Shown piece after piece: positions 22,801 through 33,957 of a stretch of DNA of 64,000 nucleotides (its first letter is position 1; every line of letters begins with the position of its first letter). The notes beneath the pieces are model-generated. The model did not search any database. It was not told the DNA's origin and saw nothing but the letters and a program-made list of their open reading frames with translations. This DNA is from Akebia trifoliata. Taxonomy: Eukaryota > Streptophyta > Magnoliopsida > Ranunculales > Lardizabalaceae. Where the stretch lies: contig CM030714.1 in NCBI GenBank assembly GCA_017979445.1, positions 43,911,220-43,975,219 of the forward strand. Direction: 5' to 3'. A program made the position numbers and the translations under genes.

Positions 22801-23842
22801 TGATTGCTTGAATAATGGATGAAACTTAACACTAACGTATTATGTTATTTTTTATTGATCATTATATGATCTTTGTTCCTGGGGTGCATTTCTCGTACAA
22901 GATATGTGTACGCTTCCTGGGGTGCATGCTTCTTTTTTATTAGCTAACATACTATTTTTTATTTTTTATTGATCATTATATGATCTTTGTTCCTGGGGTG
23001 CATTTCCCTTGCAAGATATGTGCACTAAACAAAGGGCATGTAAAATCTGAAAAATTAACTCTTTGGAGATGTGTTGCACTCCTCTTTGATCCCCACTTCA
23101 TGGTTTTGGGATCCTTGAAGTCACAAATTCTCGCTAAGAAAAAAATGTTTTTCCAGACTGAAATTCAACAAGGGAAACTTTTGAGGGTTTTGGATCATCT
23201 TTCTCTTTCAAGAGAAAAATAAACAACAAAATAAAGACAATGCAACCATTAGTTATTTTTCAAGAGAAAAATAAAAGAAACAGATAAACATTAGTTATAC
23301 AACCATGTTGATTGAATCATTGCAGGGCCTTTGATGCTTAAATCTCAAAAGCAACAAAATCTTAAAAACCTTCATTCTCGTTATAAAGACATAGTAGACT
23401 TGAAGACATTAAGTTCCATACTGGCACGTAGGCTTTTACTAGTTACTAGTTTATTTTATGTTTTAAAAATGCACTATATGTTCCATGGGAACTAATTATT
23501 TTCATTCTGTTATGTGAGCGTGTATTGTGGGATGCAATGATGAAAATACACTAACTGATTCCCATTGTTTCTTTGTTGTGCATTTAGGAAGCAATGATGA
23601 AAGACACGCTGGAACGTGCAAGGGAGCCAAACTTCAATCTGAAAGAGTACCTCAAAAGTGCTTACATCCACCCGGTCTTCAAAGGTGGGGATGATGATGA
23701 CATTTATGAAGCCAAAGAAGTGTGGGAGCGGGAGAGTCTGGTCCCCACAAAACGCACGTCCCGAAGGAACACGCCATTGCCCAGCAAATACAGTGGTTCA
23801 ACTTCACCCTCATTGCCTGATGTTGTCCATCAACAGCCTTAA
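13886..23842 (+). CDS. OSCA1/CSC1-like mechanosensitive calcium-permeable channel
   Basis: This is a multi-pass membrane channel of the OSCA/TMEM63 (DUF221) family, which opens on hyperosmotic or mechanical stress and lets calcium into the cell. Coding exons are 13886-14199, 15647-15793, 16307-16442, 16652-16753, 17403-17522, 17669-17749, 19426-19766, 20248-20493, 20659-20983, 22525-22758 and 23588-23842. They keep phase throughout and give 766 residues, the usual family length. Family marks include the N-terminal MATLVDIGVAATINI, FPKWYLKG, FTFWTCYILHKEY, QFTVLVRNVP, WAAAVCAQTQQS, PRDVYWHNLAIPF, MIPIAMVQSLANIEG, SKIEG, GVSIPMKATFFITYIMVDGW and YFLLGLVYAVVTPI. The C-terminal tail is charged and serine-rich. 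No stop or shift breaks the frame. Introns carry a TRIM, several MITEs, a LINE end and tandem duplications. The exact OSCA1 subclade is not settled. Confidence 0.93.
14848..15180 (-). mobile_element. Possible LINE 3' end in OSCA intron 1
   Basis: On the minus strand a decayed reading frame leads into a T-rich 3' UTR-like stretch with TTATTAATAAATTG and ends in an A-run (about 14840). The layout is that of a 5'-truncated plant L1-type element, but protein similarity is weak. Confidence 0.4.
16854..17226. mobile_element. MITE with internal 151-bp tandem duplication in an OSCA intron
   Basis: The ends ATGTTGGACAGTCCAACCGT and, inverted, ATGTTTGACGATCAAACCGT form terminal repeats, each followed by ACAATG. 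Inside, a unit beginning CGTACAATGAGATACTGTGG starts at 16871 and again at 17022, nearly identical over its length. The duplication seems recent because the copies differ at few positions. Confidence 0.75.
18090..18389 (-). mobile_element. TRIM (miniature LTR retrotransposon) in an OSCA intron
   Basis: Two direct repeats, 18090-18200 (111 bp) and 18291-18389 (about 99 bp, with an internal deletion), both start TGATAAATTTGGGG and end ACTCAACA or ACTCAACCA. Read on the minus strand, the first LTR is followed at once by TGGTATCAAAGCAGG (18276-18290), a near match to the tRNA-Met primer-binding site TGGTATCAGAGC. The internal part is only about 90 bp, so nothing is encoded. No target duplication was found. 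Confidence 0.8.
18551..19040. repeat. Tandem duplication, period about 250 bp, in an OSCA intron
   Basis: Copy 1 starts at 18551 (TTATTACATAGTAAAGCTGG) and copy 2 at 18801 (TTATTACACAGTAAAGCTGG). They run in parallel through ACCCACTTTTTGGAAGATTT, GATGGGGGCTCC and GCCTTCTGGCACGT. The copies differ by scattered substitutions. No known element was recognised. Confidence 0.8.
21199..21353. repeat. Foldback hairpin in an OSCA intron
   Basis: The left arm (CTGACTTCGTTGG to CACAGAGAACCATA) pairs with the right arm (TATGGTTCTCTGTGCACTGC to CAATGAAGTCAG), arms of about 60 bp around a short loop. It is probably a foldback MITE. Both strands give short open frames, which are shadows of the palindrome. 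Confidence 0.7.
21991..22237. mobile_element. hAT-type MITE (CATGGTTTTA termini) with 8-bp target duplication
   Basis: The element starts CATGGTTTTATATCTCG and ends CGAGTTTTAAAACCATG. The 8 bases GTTACACT flank it on both sides (21983-21990 and 22238-22245), as expected for hAT. The interior contains repeated GAGAC and GACGAGA motifs. Degenerate relatives may lie at 36640-36730, 39116-39327 and 53560-53730. Confidence 0.8.
22840..23020. repeat. Short tandem duplication in the last OSCA intron
   Basis: The stretch TTTTTATTGATCATTATATG followed by ATCTTTGTTCCTGGGGTGCA occurs twice, near 22850 and 22968. The copies are almost identical. Confidence 0.7.
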
Positions 23843-24301
23843 ATTTTATACATTTGTGCTCGTGAACTTGGTAGTTACTAGTGTGTGGCTTTCATCGTGA
23901 ACGACATGTGATGTTGGGAGGGATCAGGGTCTTAGTGGACCCGGTGCAGCTTTCTAGTTTTGGTGATTCAAATCATAAACCAATCCAAATTACATTATTT
24001 TTTGAGGCTTCCCATTACAGTCGGATGGACAAAATATATGTAGAAAGGATTTAAATTAAGCTTCATGTGGCCGAAGGCAGACAGCTTGTTTGGCAGCTTA
24101 TTAGCTTAAAGGCACACCTCCTGGTTCATCTTGTTTATAATTAAAAAAAATGAAGAATGTTGTTGTAAGCTCGTTTACTTTTGAATTACAATTATGAGAA
24201 GGGAAGGAATGTTATGAACCTCAAGGTTCATGCTGGTCGTGAAGCTTAAACCAAAGGTTGCTCCAATTGAAAAGTGTCCTCGTCATGAATCATCATCATC
24301 T
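23843..24301 (+). other. OSCA 3' UTR and downstream spacer
   Basis: Sequence after the stop codon contains AT-rich stretches and no other gene. No polyadenylation site can be fixed from sequence alone. Confidence 0.5.
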
Positions 24302-24310
24302 ATGTTTTTA

Positions 24311-24467
24311 GAATAATGATTATCTAACGCCCCCATCACTGCCTGTAGATCATTTGCATCAGGATACGTAGAATCATAAATCTTTTTATTCTGTATCTCG
24401 AGGCAAATGATATACGATTCTGTGATGGGGGTATATCTCAGAGGGGGGCATCAGACTATCACGACTC
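24311..24467. mobile_element. Mutator-like MITE, second copy
   Basis: Left end GAATAATGATTATC and, inverted, right end GAGTCGTGATAGTCTGATG. Flanks are ATGTTTTTA (24302-24310) and ATTTTTTTA (24468-24476), eight of nine bases alike. It shares CATCTCGAGGCAAATGAT-like inner sequence (here GTATCTCGAGGCAAATGAT) with the copy at 8389. Confidence 0.72.
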
Positions 24468-24879
24468 ATTTTTTTAACTTGTCTCAGGCGTTTGGGGTTA
24501 ATATCATGAATTTTATTTGTCCTTCATTTGCTAGGCTTGTGTAGAGATTGAATCAGAATCATTTTGTTTCCAGCCCATATAAACATAGATGAAAAAAAAA
24601 ATCAAATGGTAGTGAAACCATGAAACTAGAGTGAATATCGACAGAAAAAAAAAAGTGTCAACTGCCTATGAGCATTACATAAAAATTTGTAACTAATGTG
24701 CAAATGTTGAATGGCCTCAAGTTCAAATAATGGTGACCTGTGATTTCCTAGTGAGTGCTGTATGTCACCTTATCCCACTACGAGCACGAAAATGGTGGTG
24801 ATTAACTATGGCTCTAGAGAGATTAGTTTTTTTTTTTTTTTGGCTATTAACGACTAAGGTGATTTTGATGTATTAGCTA

Positions 24880-25110
24880 GGAGCCCCATATTAAATGGTG
24901 TCAGAGTCGACACCACTTCTAGGATTTGAGTATCAGAACGGGCAACCTAGTGAAAGGGCTACCTGTGGAGCCAAGCGGGGGATCACGAGAAGGAGTCACC
25001 ACAATGCCCTCGAGGACGCTAAAGAAGTATACCAATGTGAAAGTTATCATGGAGTGAACCATAATGTCAATTACATAGTGCGGCAGTGTGTTATGCCCCC
25101 ACAGATATGA
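24880..25110 (+). mobile_element. Fragment of a TRIM or LTR element with a PBS-like site
   Basis: TGGTGTCAGAGTC at about 24895 resembles the tRNA-Met primer-binding site. It is followed by GTATCAGAACGGGCAACCTA and the dense, GC-rich stretch usual in plant TRIM interiors. Flanking LTRs were not recognised, so this may be a fragment. The open frame of 71 codons at 24895 is not believed to code. Confidence 0.4.
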
Positions 25111-25427
25111 TTACTAAAAACTTTTCCAAACAAGATTGATTGCTTCATTGAGCTCATAATGTTGGACACATAAATTTTGTCACCATACGGCCATTACGTT
25201 CTCTAAATCCATTAAAACTTACCTAAAAATGCCTCTAAATCCCTCTGTTTGAATGTTGGTTCACATATCTCTACTCCATACCAAACACGGTTCGAAGGGA
25301 TAGTTTCCTTATTTCGGTGTTCTAGTACATATATAAATTCAAGCATGCAAGTTATAAGTACAACTACAATGTCAAGAAATTGTAGGAGTTAGAAAAAAAA
25401 AAATTTGCATTTGCTTCTCTTTGGTGG

Positions 25428-25585
25428 GTTTGTTAGGGCACACTTTAAAGTGCAATAAATGTGCTTTGAAAATTGGATTTTATATAAAAATTGCCCTTAA
25501 TTTTTTTTCTTTTAACTAAAATACCCTCCCATTCCAATTTCCAAAACGGTGTATGTATTGCACTTCAGACACACGTTAACAAAAT
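25428..25585. mobile_element. MITE, TTTGTTAGGGCAC family
   Basis: Left end TTTGTTAGGGCACACTTTAA pairs with a right end that inverts to ATTTTGTTAACGTGTGTC. GTGCAATAAATGTGC and GTATGTATTGCACTTC form the next pairing. Related arms occur at 12058-12434, near 26320-26370 and near 35950. Confidence 0.65.
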
Positions 25586-25661
25586 CCCTCTTTTTGATAT
25601 ATATATATAAATGAAGAAGAAATATGTTTGTATCTTTACTATTTTATTATTGAATTCAATA

Positions 25662-25880
25662 ATAATTTTTTTTGATAACGAAGGGTATTTGGGCCAGTTT
25701 GCACGCACCAGACTAGGCCTTACACCCCACACTCAAGCTATACTCCATTACGTGGAGTGGTGCGTGGTCACCAAGATTTTTTTATAGGTAGTAGGATTTG
25801 AACTTGAGATCATAGAAAAAACAGATTCCTTGATCTCAAGTTACTACCATTCAGTGAACCAGACTGATTGATTATGGCTT
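25662..25880 (-). mobile_element. SINE
   Basis: On the minus strand there is a tRNA-like head (TGGTTCACTGAATGGTAGTA), a B-box-like AAGTTCAAATCC near 25800, then a body ending AAATACCCTTCGTTATC and a run of A. This layout and the TATCAAAAA tail match plant SINEs. The target duplication is not clear. Confidence 0.65.
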
Positions 25881-27095
25881 TTTTTATACTATCTATACCA
25901 TAAACTAGTTTGCTTTGTAATAGTTCACGCTTAGGTTTAGTAGAAATGAATATGTAATTTAAAAGGTTCAAAAAACAATCAACAGATTCAAATCAGCACC
26001 AATCACGCTGATTTGTGTGGTTGATACACCAGTGGGCTCAAAAGAGTCTCACGGGTGGGATTTTTAAAGGTTTGTTGGTCCATCACTGAACCTTACGAGT
26101 GGCTGTAAAGTATAGTTTCCCTTTACTCTCTCTGTCCAACACGTACCCCATAGCACACACCAAACGCTTGACTTCACATGTAATCAACCATCTTCGGTTT
26201 CACTTCAGAACATCTATACAATCTAGAAATACACCTCGAAAAAGAATTTTCTTACTAAAAATGCCCTCAAAAGAAAATTTTCTTATCAAAACTACCCTTA
26301 AATGCTTATTTTCAAAGTGTATTTAATACACGTTAACGTGTGCCGTAGGGCACATGTAAACAAAACCCATTAAGTAGCGGTGACTTTTACTCTCATACCT
26401 AACTATTACTGTCAGATTAGTTCACACGTGGCATCATCACACATGGGTGGGGTTCCACTACCATCTCATGTTTGACATCTACCACATTTAGTACCCGTTC
26501 AGATACGAGTTTGGAAGTCGCTTTTAGTGCTTCTAGAAAAGAGCTTTTCACACTGAAATTACTGTGAATGATGTTTGGAGAGTGATTTTGGTGCTTGATA
26601 TCATTTAAAAACGCTTCTCATACTATAATCACAATTTAAAAAAAAAAGGGGTAGATTTTGCTTCCAGACAAACGAAAAGGTGCAAAATACTATAAATTAA
26701 AATTTTAGAAGTTCGACTCTAATATAAATAGATTATAATATAAATAAGTGCTATAATTAATCCTTATTATAATAATTATATTATTATAAAATAATAATAT
26801 TGTGTTGAATAATATATTAATTATTTTGAATCATGTAAAATGAAAATAAATATTACTTATTTATATTCTGTATCGTCACCTAGGAGTATCTCTTTCTTTT
26901 CTCCCTCCCTACTTTCTTGATTAATATTAGTCTCCTCCCCCAAAAGTGGATCCCTTTAGATGACTTACAGTCGATAGTCAATCTAATCAATGGTTGGTAT
27001 AGTGTATATAGTCACAAGTCAAAAGCTATCCAAACCATCTTCCTACTTTCGGTGTTGGTTGAAATTTGACTATACTTAAAATGATGGCATTTTTA
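25881..27095. other. Intergenic, repeat-derived, no gene seen
   Basis: Single arms of the TTTGTTAGGGCAC-type MITE lie near 26276-26370. A weak inverted-repeat region with AGTGCTTCTAGAAAAG and AAAACGCTTCTCATAC at 26490-26690 looks like an old hAT MITE. The rest is low-complexity AT-rich sequence. Confidence 0.4.
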
Positions 27096-27415
27096 GGATA
27101 TTTAGAAATACCCACACCCTCTTAAAATTTGAGATATTAGGTTTACCTCCTTGCAAAATGTAATATTAGATTTACCCCTTTAATTATAAGTCAATTTTTT
27201 TATTTTTTATTTTTATGATTTAACAGTAAAATTTTGATTTTGTAATTTAAGCATTTAAAGAGTATTTTGAAAAAAAAAATCAAAATTTCATCATCAACCA
27301 TAAAGAAAAACATAAATATCGACTTATGGTCAAGGGGTATGTTTAATCTTGCATTTTGCAAGGGGTTAAATCTAACACCACCAATTTTAAAGGGGGGTAT
27401 TTCTAAAATACCCTT
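27096..27415. mobile_element. Long inverted-repeat MITE
   Basis: The left arm (GATATTTAGAAATACCC, then TTACCTCCTTGCAAAATGTA) pairs with the right arm (TGCATTTTGCAAGGGGTTAA, then GGGTATTTCTAAAATACCC). The middle is T-rich. No coding capacity. Confidence 0.65.
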
Positions 27416-28412
27416 GTTATTTTTAGTTATTTACTAAAACATCATGTTCTTTTTAGTTAGTGACTAAAATGCCCTCATAATGCTCTGCCTTTATCCATGT
27501 ATGTGTCATTATGAATAAAATCAGTGTCAATTTCACTGTTTTATTCAACAACTGACAATTTTACCATTTTCTTGAAAAGGATACGTTGAGCTCTGAGAAG
27601 TAAGTGACGATTTCGTCGCTTTTTCTTCGTTTACTTATTTCACAACAACAAATTTGTCACTTATTTCTCCTACAAGTGGTATATTTGCTGATGTAGAACA
27701 ACTAACTGGTGAAATCGCGATCGTGTTTTTTAAGGAAAATATAAGTAGTATTGCTCTAAAGCTCTTTAAATTTTCTTTTTCGGGACTTAGAAATCGCCCT
27801 CATAGAGAGTATACTATTGAAGTAAAATGTCAAGGCCCTCACGAATATCTAAAATTCACCATGGGTGAATTCAAATTTAAATAAAGGAGCAATGAAAGGT
27901 TGAAATCTTGTAAGAAGCAATTGATTCTAGTGGTACATAAAACAATGTGTAAATTTAGAATTTGTAATGTTATTGGCACATTCATAAGGGTCAATTTCAA
28001 TTATACATATTTTTTCGCTGTTGGGTTTTACATGTCTTTTGCATTATAGTCTTAGCCTCTTACGTGGTCACTTGTAAGTTATTTGTGATCATACACAGCT
28101 AGCATTTTGGTCGATGCATTGCTATTTATAAGTCATTTGGATTCTTGAATTTATAGGTATGAACTCGAATGTATATTTTGTTAAAATGAATAATTTTGAG
28201 TGAGTAATGCACAAATATTACATAAAGATCTTCAAGCCAAGTCCCCTAAAAAAAATATTAGAAAATATTTTTTTATTTATACACTGAAAAGCAAATAAAA
28301 TGGCAAAATCAGTATTGTTAGACAAGGTATAACATCAATTTCGCCAATTTGAAACAAATAAAATAAAATATTTGCCTTTGAAATAAATAAAGTGAATAAT
28401 TCATCTCTTGAG
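27416..28412. other. Intergenic, no gene seen
   Basis: AT-rich sequence. The part at about 28130-28250 (including AAAGATCTTCAAGCCAAGTC) recurs in diverged form at 29335-29460, which could be an old direct repeat. Confidence 0.4.
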
Positions 28413-28910
28413 TAGAGGAACAATTTGGTTATGTTCAAACCGAGAACCGAACCAAGCCGATAGTTTTAGAGTGGTTTGATTCAATTTGGAACAAGTTGCG
28501 GTTTGATTCTGGGTTATGAAAATGGAGAATCGATCAATTTGGTTCGGTTCTCGGATCAAACTTGTATAGAACCGAACCCTTATGCAATAAATAAATATAT
28601 GTGTGTATAATAATTATTATAAATTATTTTAAGAGTTAGGACATAGATTAATGATCTTTTATAGATAAACTAATGACTTTTTATGGATAGATTAGTGAAA
28701 TTTTATGTATATTATATAAATTTCTTTTCATTAAAAAATGGTACTTACAATTTATAGAATATTAGCAACCCATAGAATCGAACCGAAGCAAACCAACTTT
28801 TTTTGAGTTTGGTTCCAATGGAATTTGGTTCGGTTCTAGTTCTTATTTAATGGAACCGATGTATGTCAGTTCTATTCCAATTAACCTAATTGAACCAAGT
28901 TGCACCCCTA
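28413..28910. mobile_element. hAT-like MITE
   Basis: Left end TAGAGGAACAATTTGGTT and, inverted, right end TAGGGGTGCAACTTGGTT. Flanking octamers CTCTTGAG (28405-28412) and CTCCTGAC (28911-28918) agree at six of eight bases. GAACCGAACC-type motifs repeat at both ends. Confidence 0.65.
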
Positions 28911-29019
28911 CTCCTGACTAGTGAATAATCCATTTATAATGGAAAAAAGCAATGAATTCACTGCTTGACACTGACTTAACAACGAAATCACTTCTCTAGT
29001 CTTAGGTCGTCATTTGTAA

Positions 29020-29286
29020 GTTTTTTTTTTTTTGTTGTGATAATCGGGTATCCTTGTAGATAGTGGACCATGCCTGAATTTGGGCTTTGCCCAGTCCATA
29101 AACCATGTTCTTGTCCAAGAACTAATCCCTGAGCACATGCAACACCCACATATCAGGTAAGTGAGGGTGCACCCTCACGGATGACCCCTAAGGAATTCAT
29201 GCTCATACTAGGTATTGAACTCACGACCTATAGTCATTAACTGATTATTGGTCTGAAATTGTCATTGAACCAATCCCTCGGGCTTT
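29020..29286 (-). mobile_element. SINE with target duplication
   Basis: On the minus strand the B-box-like CGTGAGTTCAATACC lies near 29215. The body runs to GGATACCCGATTATCAC and an A-rich tail at 29021-29034. GTCATTTGT occurs at 29009-29017 and at 29287-29295, a plausible target duplication. Confidence 0.7.
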
Positions 29287-29295
29287 GTCATTTGT

Positions 29296-30110
29296 TATTA
29301 TGAGTTTCTAACATTTTTGTCAAGTTATCATTATTTGTAAGTCAATTGGATTCCCAAGTTTGTACACATGAATATCAGTTTTTTATTAAGTGTTTTTGTT
29401 AAAAAGAATAGTTTTGCATGAATGGTGGACAAAGATCTTCAAGCTAAATCCTATGGACAGAAGATATATAAAAATTAAAAAATGAATTTCAATTTTTGAG
29501 ATAATGTCTCTTGACGACATTATTTTCTCAAAAGTTAGATCCCACTTAAAATGTTGCAAGAGTTTCCTTAAAAAAAATAGGGTATTTGTAAAACCCATTT
29601 AATAGACATACGAGGAGGGTACATATAAGTAACAAATAATATAGACATAACGACTAAGTTTATAATTAAAAATCGAACAATTATATATGAGCCAAACCCA
29701 ATATTTAGCGTAATGTTAATCAAGTAAAATTAACATTTAAAACCACCATTACGTCTATTAAGCAAGCTCAAAACAAAAGATAAACAACTACATAATTTTC
29801 TGTCCAAATTCATCTTTCTAAATATGTGTCCCACCCATCTCTATCTTGTCACGCAATCCCTCCAAAATCATCTTTCTGGATTCTTCATCTCTCACTAATA
29901 TGTTTGTCATTGTTAAACAAAATTGAACCGATGCATTTTTAATCTTTCTTCAGATCTATTAACAGAAGACTCTCTCTTTATGTCTACTAATAAATGGGCA
30001 ATTATCGCAACTGTAGCAGCTACAATAGTTAATGTGATGACTGCATCGACATTTATATTCTTCTCCTGTGAATAGTTTGTTGTGTAAATGTCTTGTATTC
30101 TTGTTGTGCT
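29296..30110. other. Intergenic, no gene seen
   Basis: The AT-rich sequence carries only short chance frames. The start (29335-29460) is the second copy of a diverged direct repeat with 28130-28250. Confidence 0.4.
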
Positions 30111-30420
30111 ACGCAGAGTTGTGGGGGCAGCGCTCCTGACCCGAATTTTTTTAAGAGGGTACAAAAAGGACAGTCGTGTAATATTTTTGTTAGGGTTTTT
30201 ATTTTTATTTTTTTTGGGATTTCTGTTTTGAGGAGTTTAACATGTTTTTGCAACTCTCGATTTTATAAATAGAGATCTCTAGGAAATTGATCAGAAAATA
30301 ATAATTGTTCTTTTTCTGTTTCGTGGATGTAGGCACACTGCCAAACCACATAAATCCTTGCGTTTCGTGTGATTGTATTATCATTCTTATTTCATTTTTT
30401 CACATAGTCCATCTACAATT
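30111..30420 (+). mobile_element. Possible Ty1-copia LTR fragment
   Basis: The stretch TCGTGGATGTAGGCACACTG followed by AACCACATAAATCCTTGCG (about 30322-30364) resembles the R/U5 end of copia-type LTRs, and a short TTTATAAATAGAG TATA-like motif lies upstream (about 30264). LTR borders, primer site and coding region were not found. Confidence 0.35.
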
Positions 30421-31257
30421 TCAAAATTAGATATTATGTAAGACATAAGATATATAGATAAGAAAAATAATAAAATTTAGTAAAAATTGAATGCATACGC
30501 CAATAAGCTTTCTAAAAACCAATCTTTATCTTATTTTGAGAAGATGAGAACATATATCCAACAAGTAGCTTAACCCAATCAAGGAAGAAGCCTTTCCAAA
30601 ATAAATTTAAGTTGGCATTCAAATTTTCTATTAGGATCATGCTTGTAATGTACAAATACGTGACAGACAACAAAAGTGGCTTAAAAGAGAGGCCAACATA
30701 ATTTTTTTTATTCTTTTTTTTGAAAAAAAAAATTAGCAATCCTTTTTTTATTTTTTAATTATCATATTTCTAACCTAACATGTCTTTACTATTATAATGA
30801 GAGAATGTCAGGTAAAGATGGTTCGACACCAAATTTACTTAAAAAAACTTCCCTCGTATTTACATTTAACCTTGTACCTATGAAGGTCATTTTTCATCAA
30901 AATGAACAAAATTACAATCCCACAAACTTATAACCAAATTAGTTAGTTTTCTAAAATTACAAAAAAAAAAAAAAAAAAATCTTCAAAATCTCCCAAGATA
31001 ATATTTTAAATGACAATAAGACCCTTAGAATTTAAGTTTCAATCCCATGACCCTCGTGCCACTACGTTCAAAATCACCTCTTAATAATTTAAATTCCAAA
31101 AAGATTTTTTACTTTACAATATCTCAATGGTAAAAATATGATATAAAATTATAATAAATATATCTACATAAAATTTTAAAATGATTTTTAAAATTGATTA
31201 TAAAATATTTAATCATGGATAAATCCAAATTTAATACTGCATAAGTCCTAATTTTAA
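30421..31257. other. Intergenic, low-complexity AT-rich
   Basis: It holds a poly-A run near 30960-30979 and AT-rich sequence. Nothing else is recognisable. Confidence 0.5.
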
Positions 31258-31378
31258 GAGAGTTTCCATTAACACCCCAACTTTACTTACAACACCACCC
31301 TAAATATAAATAACTATATAATTTCAAAAGGATTGGTGTGGTATAAGTAAAAGTTGATGTACCAATAGAATCCCTTAT
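31258..31378. mobile_element. Short MITE, TTCTATTGCCA family, second copy
   Basis: Left arm GAGTTTCCATTAACACCCCA and right arm, inverted, GGGATTCTATTGGTACATC. Next come ACTTTACTTACAACACC and its rough inverse GGTGTGGTATAAGTAAAAGT. Related to 3940-4060. Confidence 0.6.
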
Positions 31379-33089
31379 TTCTAATCATGTGCATGCACAT
31401 GCCACCTAATAGTGACATTAATGGATTTTTTTTTATTTTTTGCTTTTTTCATATACATAGATAATAATACCATTTAATCAATTCTCTAATGCAAAGCGAG
31501 ATGATAGCGTGCAAAGAATCACAAAGATAATTGAGATATAAAAGTTTGTTAATTAAGGCAATTAATGTCGGTTACAGGCAGAGCTTGCCTTCATCGAGCC
31601 ACCGATTGTTTACTGTCAATGATCGCCTTCTTGTACCGAGTGCCTTTGCGTTTCTAAAAATGTTTAGTTTGAAAACATGATTTTAGTATCATTTTTCTTT
31701 AAGACCGAATTTCCATTCAGAATGGATACTCGACAAGAGATAGAGTTGACAAAAGCCTTTCAAAACATGTCCGAAATAGAGGTTTGGTGATTTTTAGGGT
31801 ATTCAAATGAAAGGAACGTTCTGGACCTATCTCCTGCCCAAAGTTGAGTAATTGCCTAAGAGGTGGCTCGTGTGTAGGCACTTCAGCTACAAACATATTC
31901 GTCCGCAAGAGAAGATGGTTATTTTTTGTGATCTACATGAAAAACTATTTCATTGTTCCTTAGTTTATCACAAAAGAATACAATGGATCATTCAACTTAT
32001 GTTGATTCTTTGGAAAGTGTCATCTTAGCTTGATCATGACTCATAACCTTAATACCAAAAATTGTAACTCACAAAAGTACAAGGGACAATTGCCCCTACA
32101 GAAATTTAAGACACCCCTCCATTTGTCCCCCTCCCTCCCTCCCTCCCTCCCTCAATTTTTTATTGATGACATTGCTTCTTGATCGGGCCTTCTCATATAC
32201 TAATTGGAAATGACCTACATACCCTTTTCTTCAACTTCTAATAAAAAACCTCTGAGTTTCTCCTTAAAATCATTCATCTTCAAGTTTTTCAACTATACAA
32301 CTAACCATAGTTTGCCCCTGCTTCAAGAAAATCCTGGCTCTACCTTAGTTTGCCCCTGCCTCAAGAAAATCCTGGCTCTACCTTACTCGAAAAAATATAA
32401 AATGGTGACACTCAAGTTAATTCAACACATGTTGCTTTAATACTTAAAGGCCACTCTAGCTCCCAATCTGGTTCTCAATTATAATATAACGGGAACTTTA
32501 GTAATACATACACCTGAGAAATTAAGAATATTAATTTTATCCCTTTGATCAAAAGTCAACGTCCCATTGAAATTTTAATTTAATAATTTAATTTTTTGAA
32601 GGATATTTTAAATGCCCTCACCTTCAATCTCTAGTAAAAAACTATTGATTTTTCTATATATATATAATTAATTGTCTTCGACGATTATGGAAAATCATTT
32701 TTAACCTAAGCAACGTCAATTTCAATCCTTCCTTTGCAACCTTAGCTTGACCTCTTGTAAAAAATTCTTGACTTTTCAACTCAAAATTCCACCATCTTTT
32801 TTTTTTAACTTATCACTTCCTGAGGTTTGTTGGTAGAATTCTAAGGCTGAAGATGACTATTTTTGGGGGTAAAATGGTTTTGTTGGTTAGAGGTTAAGAC
32901 AAGGGCATTTGTGTCCTTTTAAGAGTGATGAGAGAAGATCGAGGTTAAGGGATGCATGTCCTCGGCTTGAAAATACAAGGGTATCTCTAATATTCAACAA
33001 AATACGGAGGGGTGTATCTAAATCAACCCCCCCCCCCCCCCCCAAAAAAAAGTGTTGTAAACACCATGTTTTGAAGATATTTTAAATAT
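31379..33089. other. Intergenic, repeats only
   Basis: A CCCT microsatellite lies at about 32126-32153. A 39-bp tandem duplication beginning GTTTGCCCCTGC lies at about 32310-32385. A run of 17 C followed by 8 A lies at 33027-33051. No gene was recognised. Confidence 0.55.
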
Positions 33090-33288
33090 GAATTAGGATC
33101 CAAAACAATGTTTCATTCCTATTCCATAGGAACGGTATCTACGTGGCAAGATTTGGTTGGTGTTTAAAACACATCGGCTCCCGAACAAGTCGTGCATGTA
33201 GCCTTATGTGTTTTAAATCCAACCAAAAATTGCCACATAGGCACTATATGTTGCTATAGAAATGGGACACTGTTTTGTATCATGACTC
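33090..33288. mobile_element. Mutator-like foldback MITE
   Basis: Flanked by TTTAAATAT (33081-33089) and TTTAAATAC (33289-33297), eight of nine bases alike. Arms with GGATCCAAAACAATG on the left and, inverted, TGATACAAAACAGTG on the right continue inward through TTGGTTGG and TTTAAAACACAT. No coding capacity. Confidence 0.7.
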
Positions 33289-33957
33289 TTTAAATACCCC
33301 ATGTTATTAAATTGATATACCCCTTGAACTCAGTCTTCCATGACAGACTAATAAAAAAATGACCTGAATGCAAGATAGGATTTATGAGGAAGTAAAAAAT
33401 AATGAAATTGGTCGAGGTTGAAAATAATGTCGACTAATTTAAAAGATATTTACCATAGAGGTTAGAGAGCTTGAAGACATCATTTTTGCCTAGAAGTTGA
33501 AGATGATAATCTCTAGGTCATACATTCATTAGTCTATCATAGATTATTAGGTCATGTCATCAATTCAAAGACATAGGATATCTCAAATATTTACGAAAAT
33601 ATGGAGGATACATCTAAATCATGGAAAAACCAAATAATTACAATCACAATTCATGATTTTAAATATTGTCCAAGATGGAGATGACTTGTTCAAATTATCA
33701 CGGTATCGCTCACAAATGCGTTAGATTTAGGTCTCAGGCTTCATACCATCTCACAAGATAAACGAAGTGACTTCAACGATGTTTTGAAAATCTCAATGGA
33801 ATTAATAGAACTTCGTCGGGTCAACTTGGATTTTATATATTTAAATTAAAATAATTAATTTTTTTAGACTTTACAGTTTTATTTTTTCTAAATAAAATAT
33901 TATTTCGTGACTAAACATCTTTCAATCTATCTTAGTTTATAAAAAATTATAATTATT

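Noticed and set aside
24895..25110. 71-codon frame as a small gene
   Set aside because: It begins at a primer-binding-site-like motif and reads through TRIM-type interior sequence.
30010..30260. Minus-strand frames near 29913-30253 as a gene
   Set aside because: Short overlapping frames in sequence that partly resembles a copia LTR.
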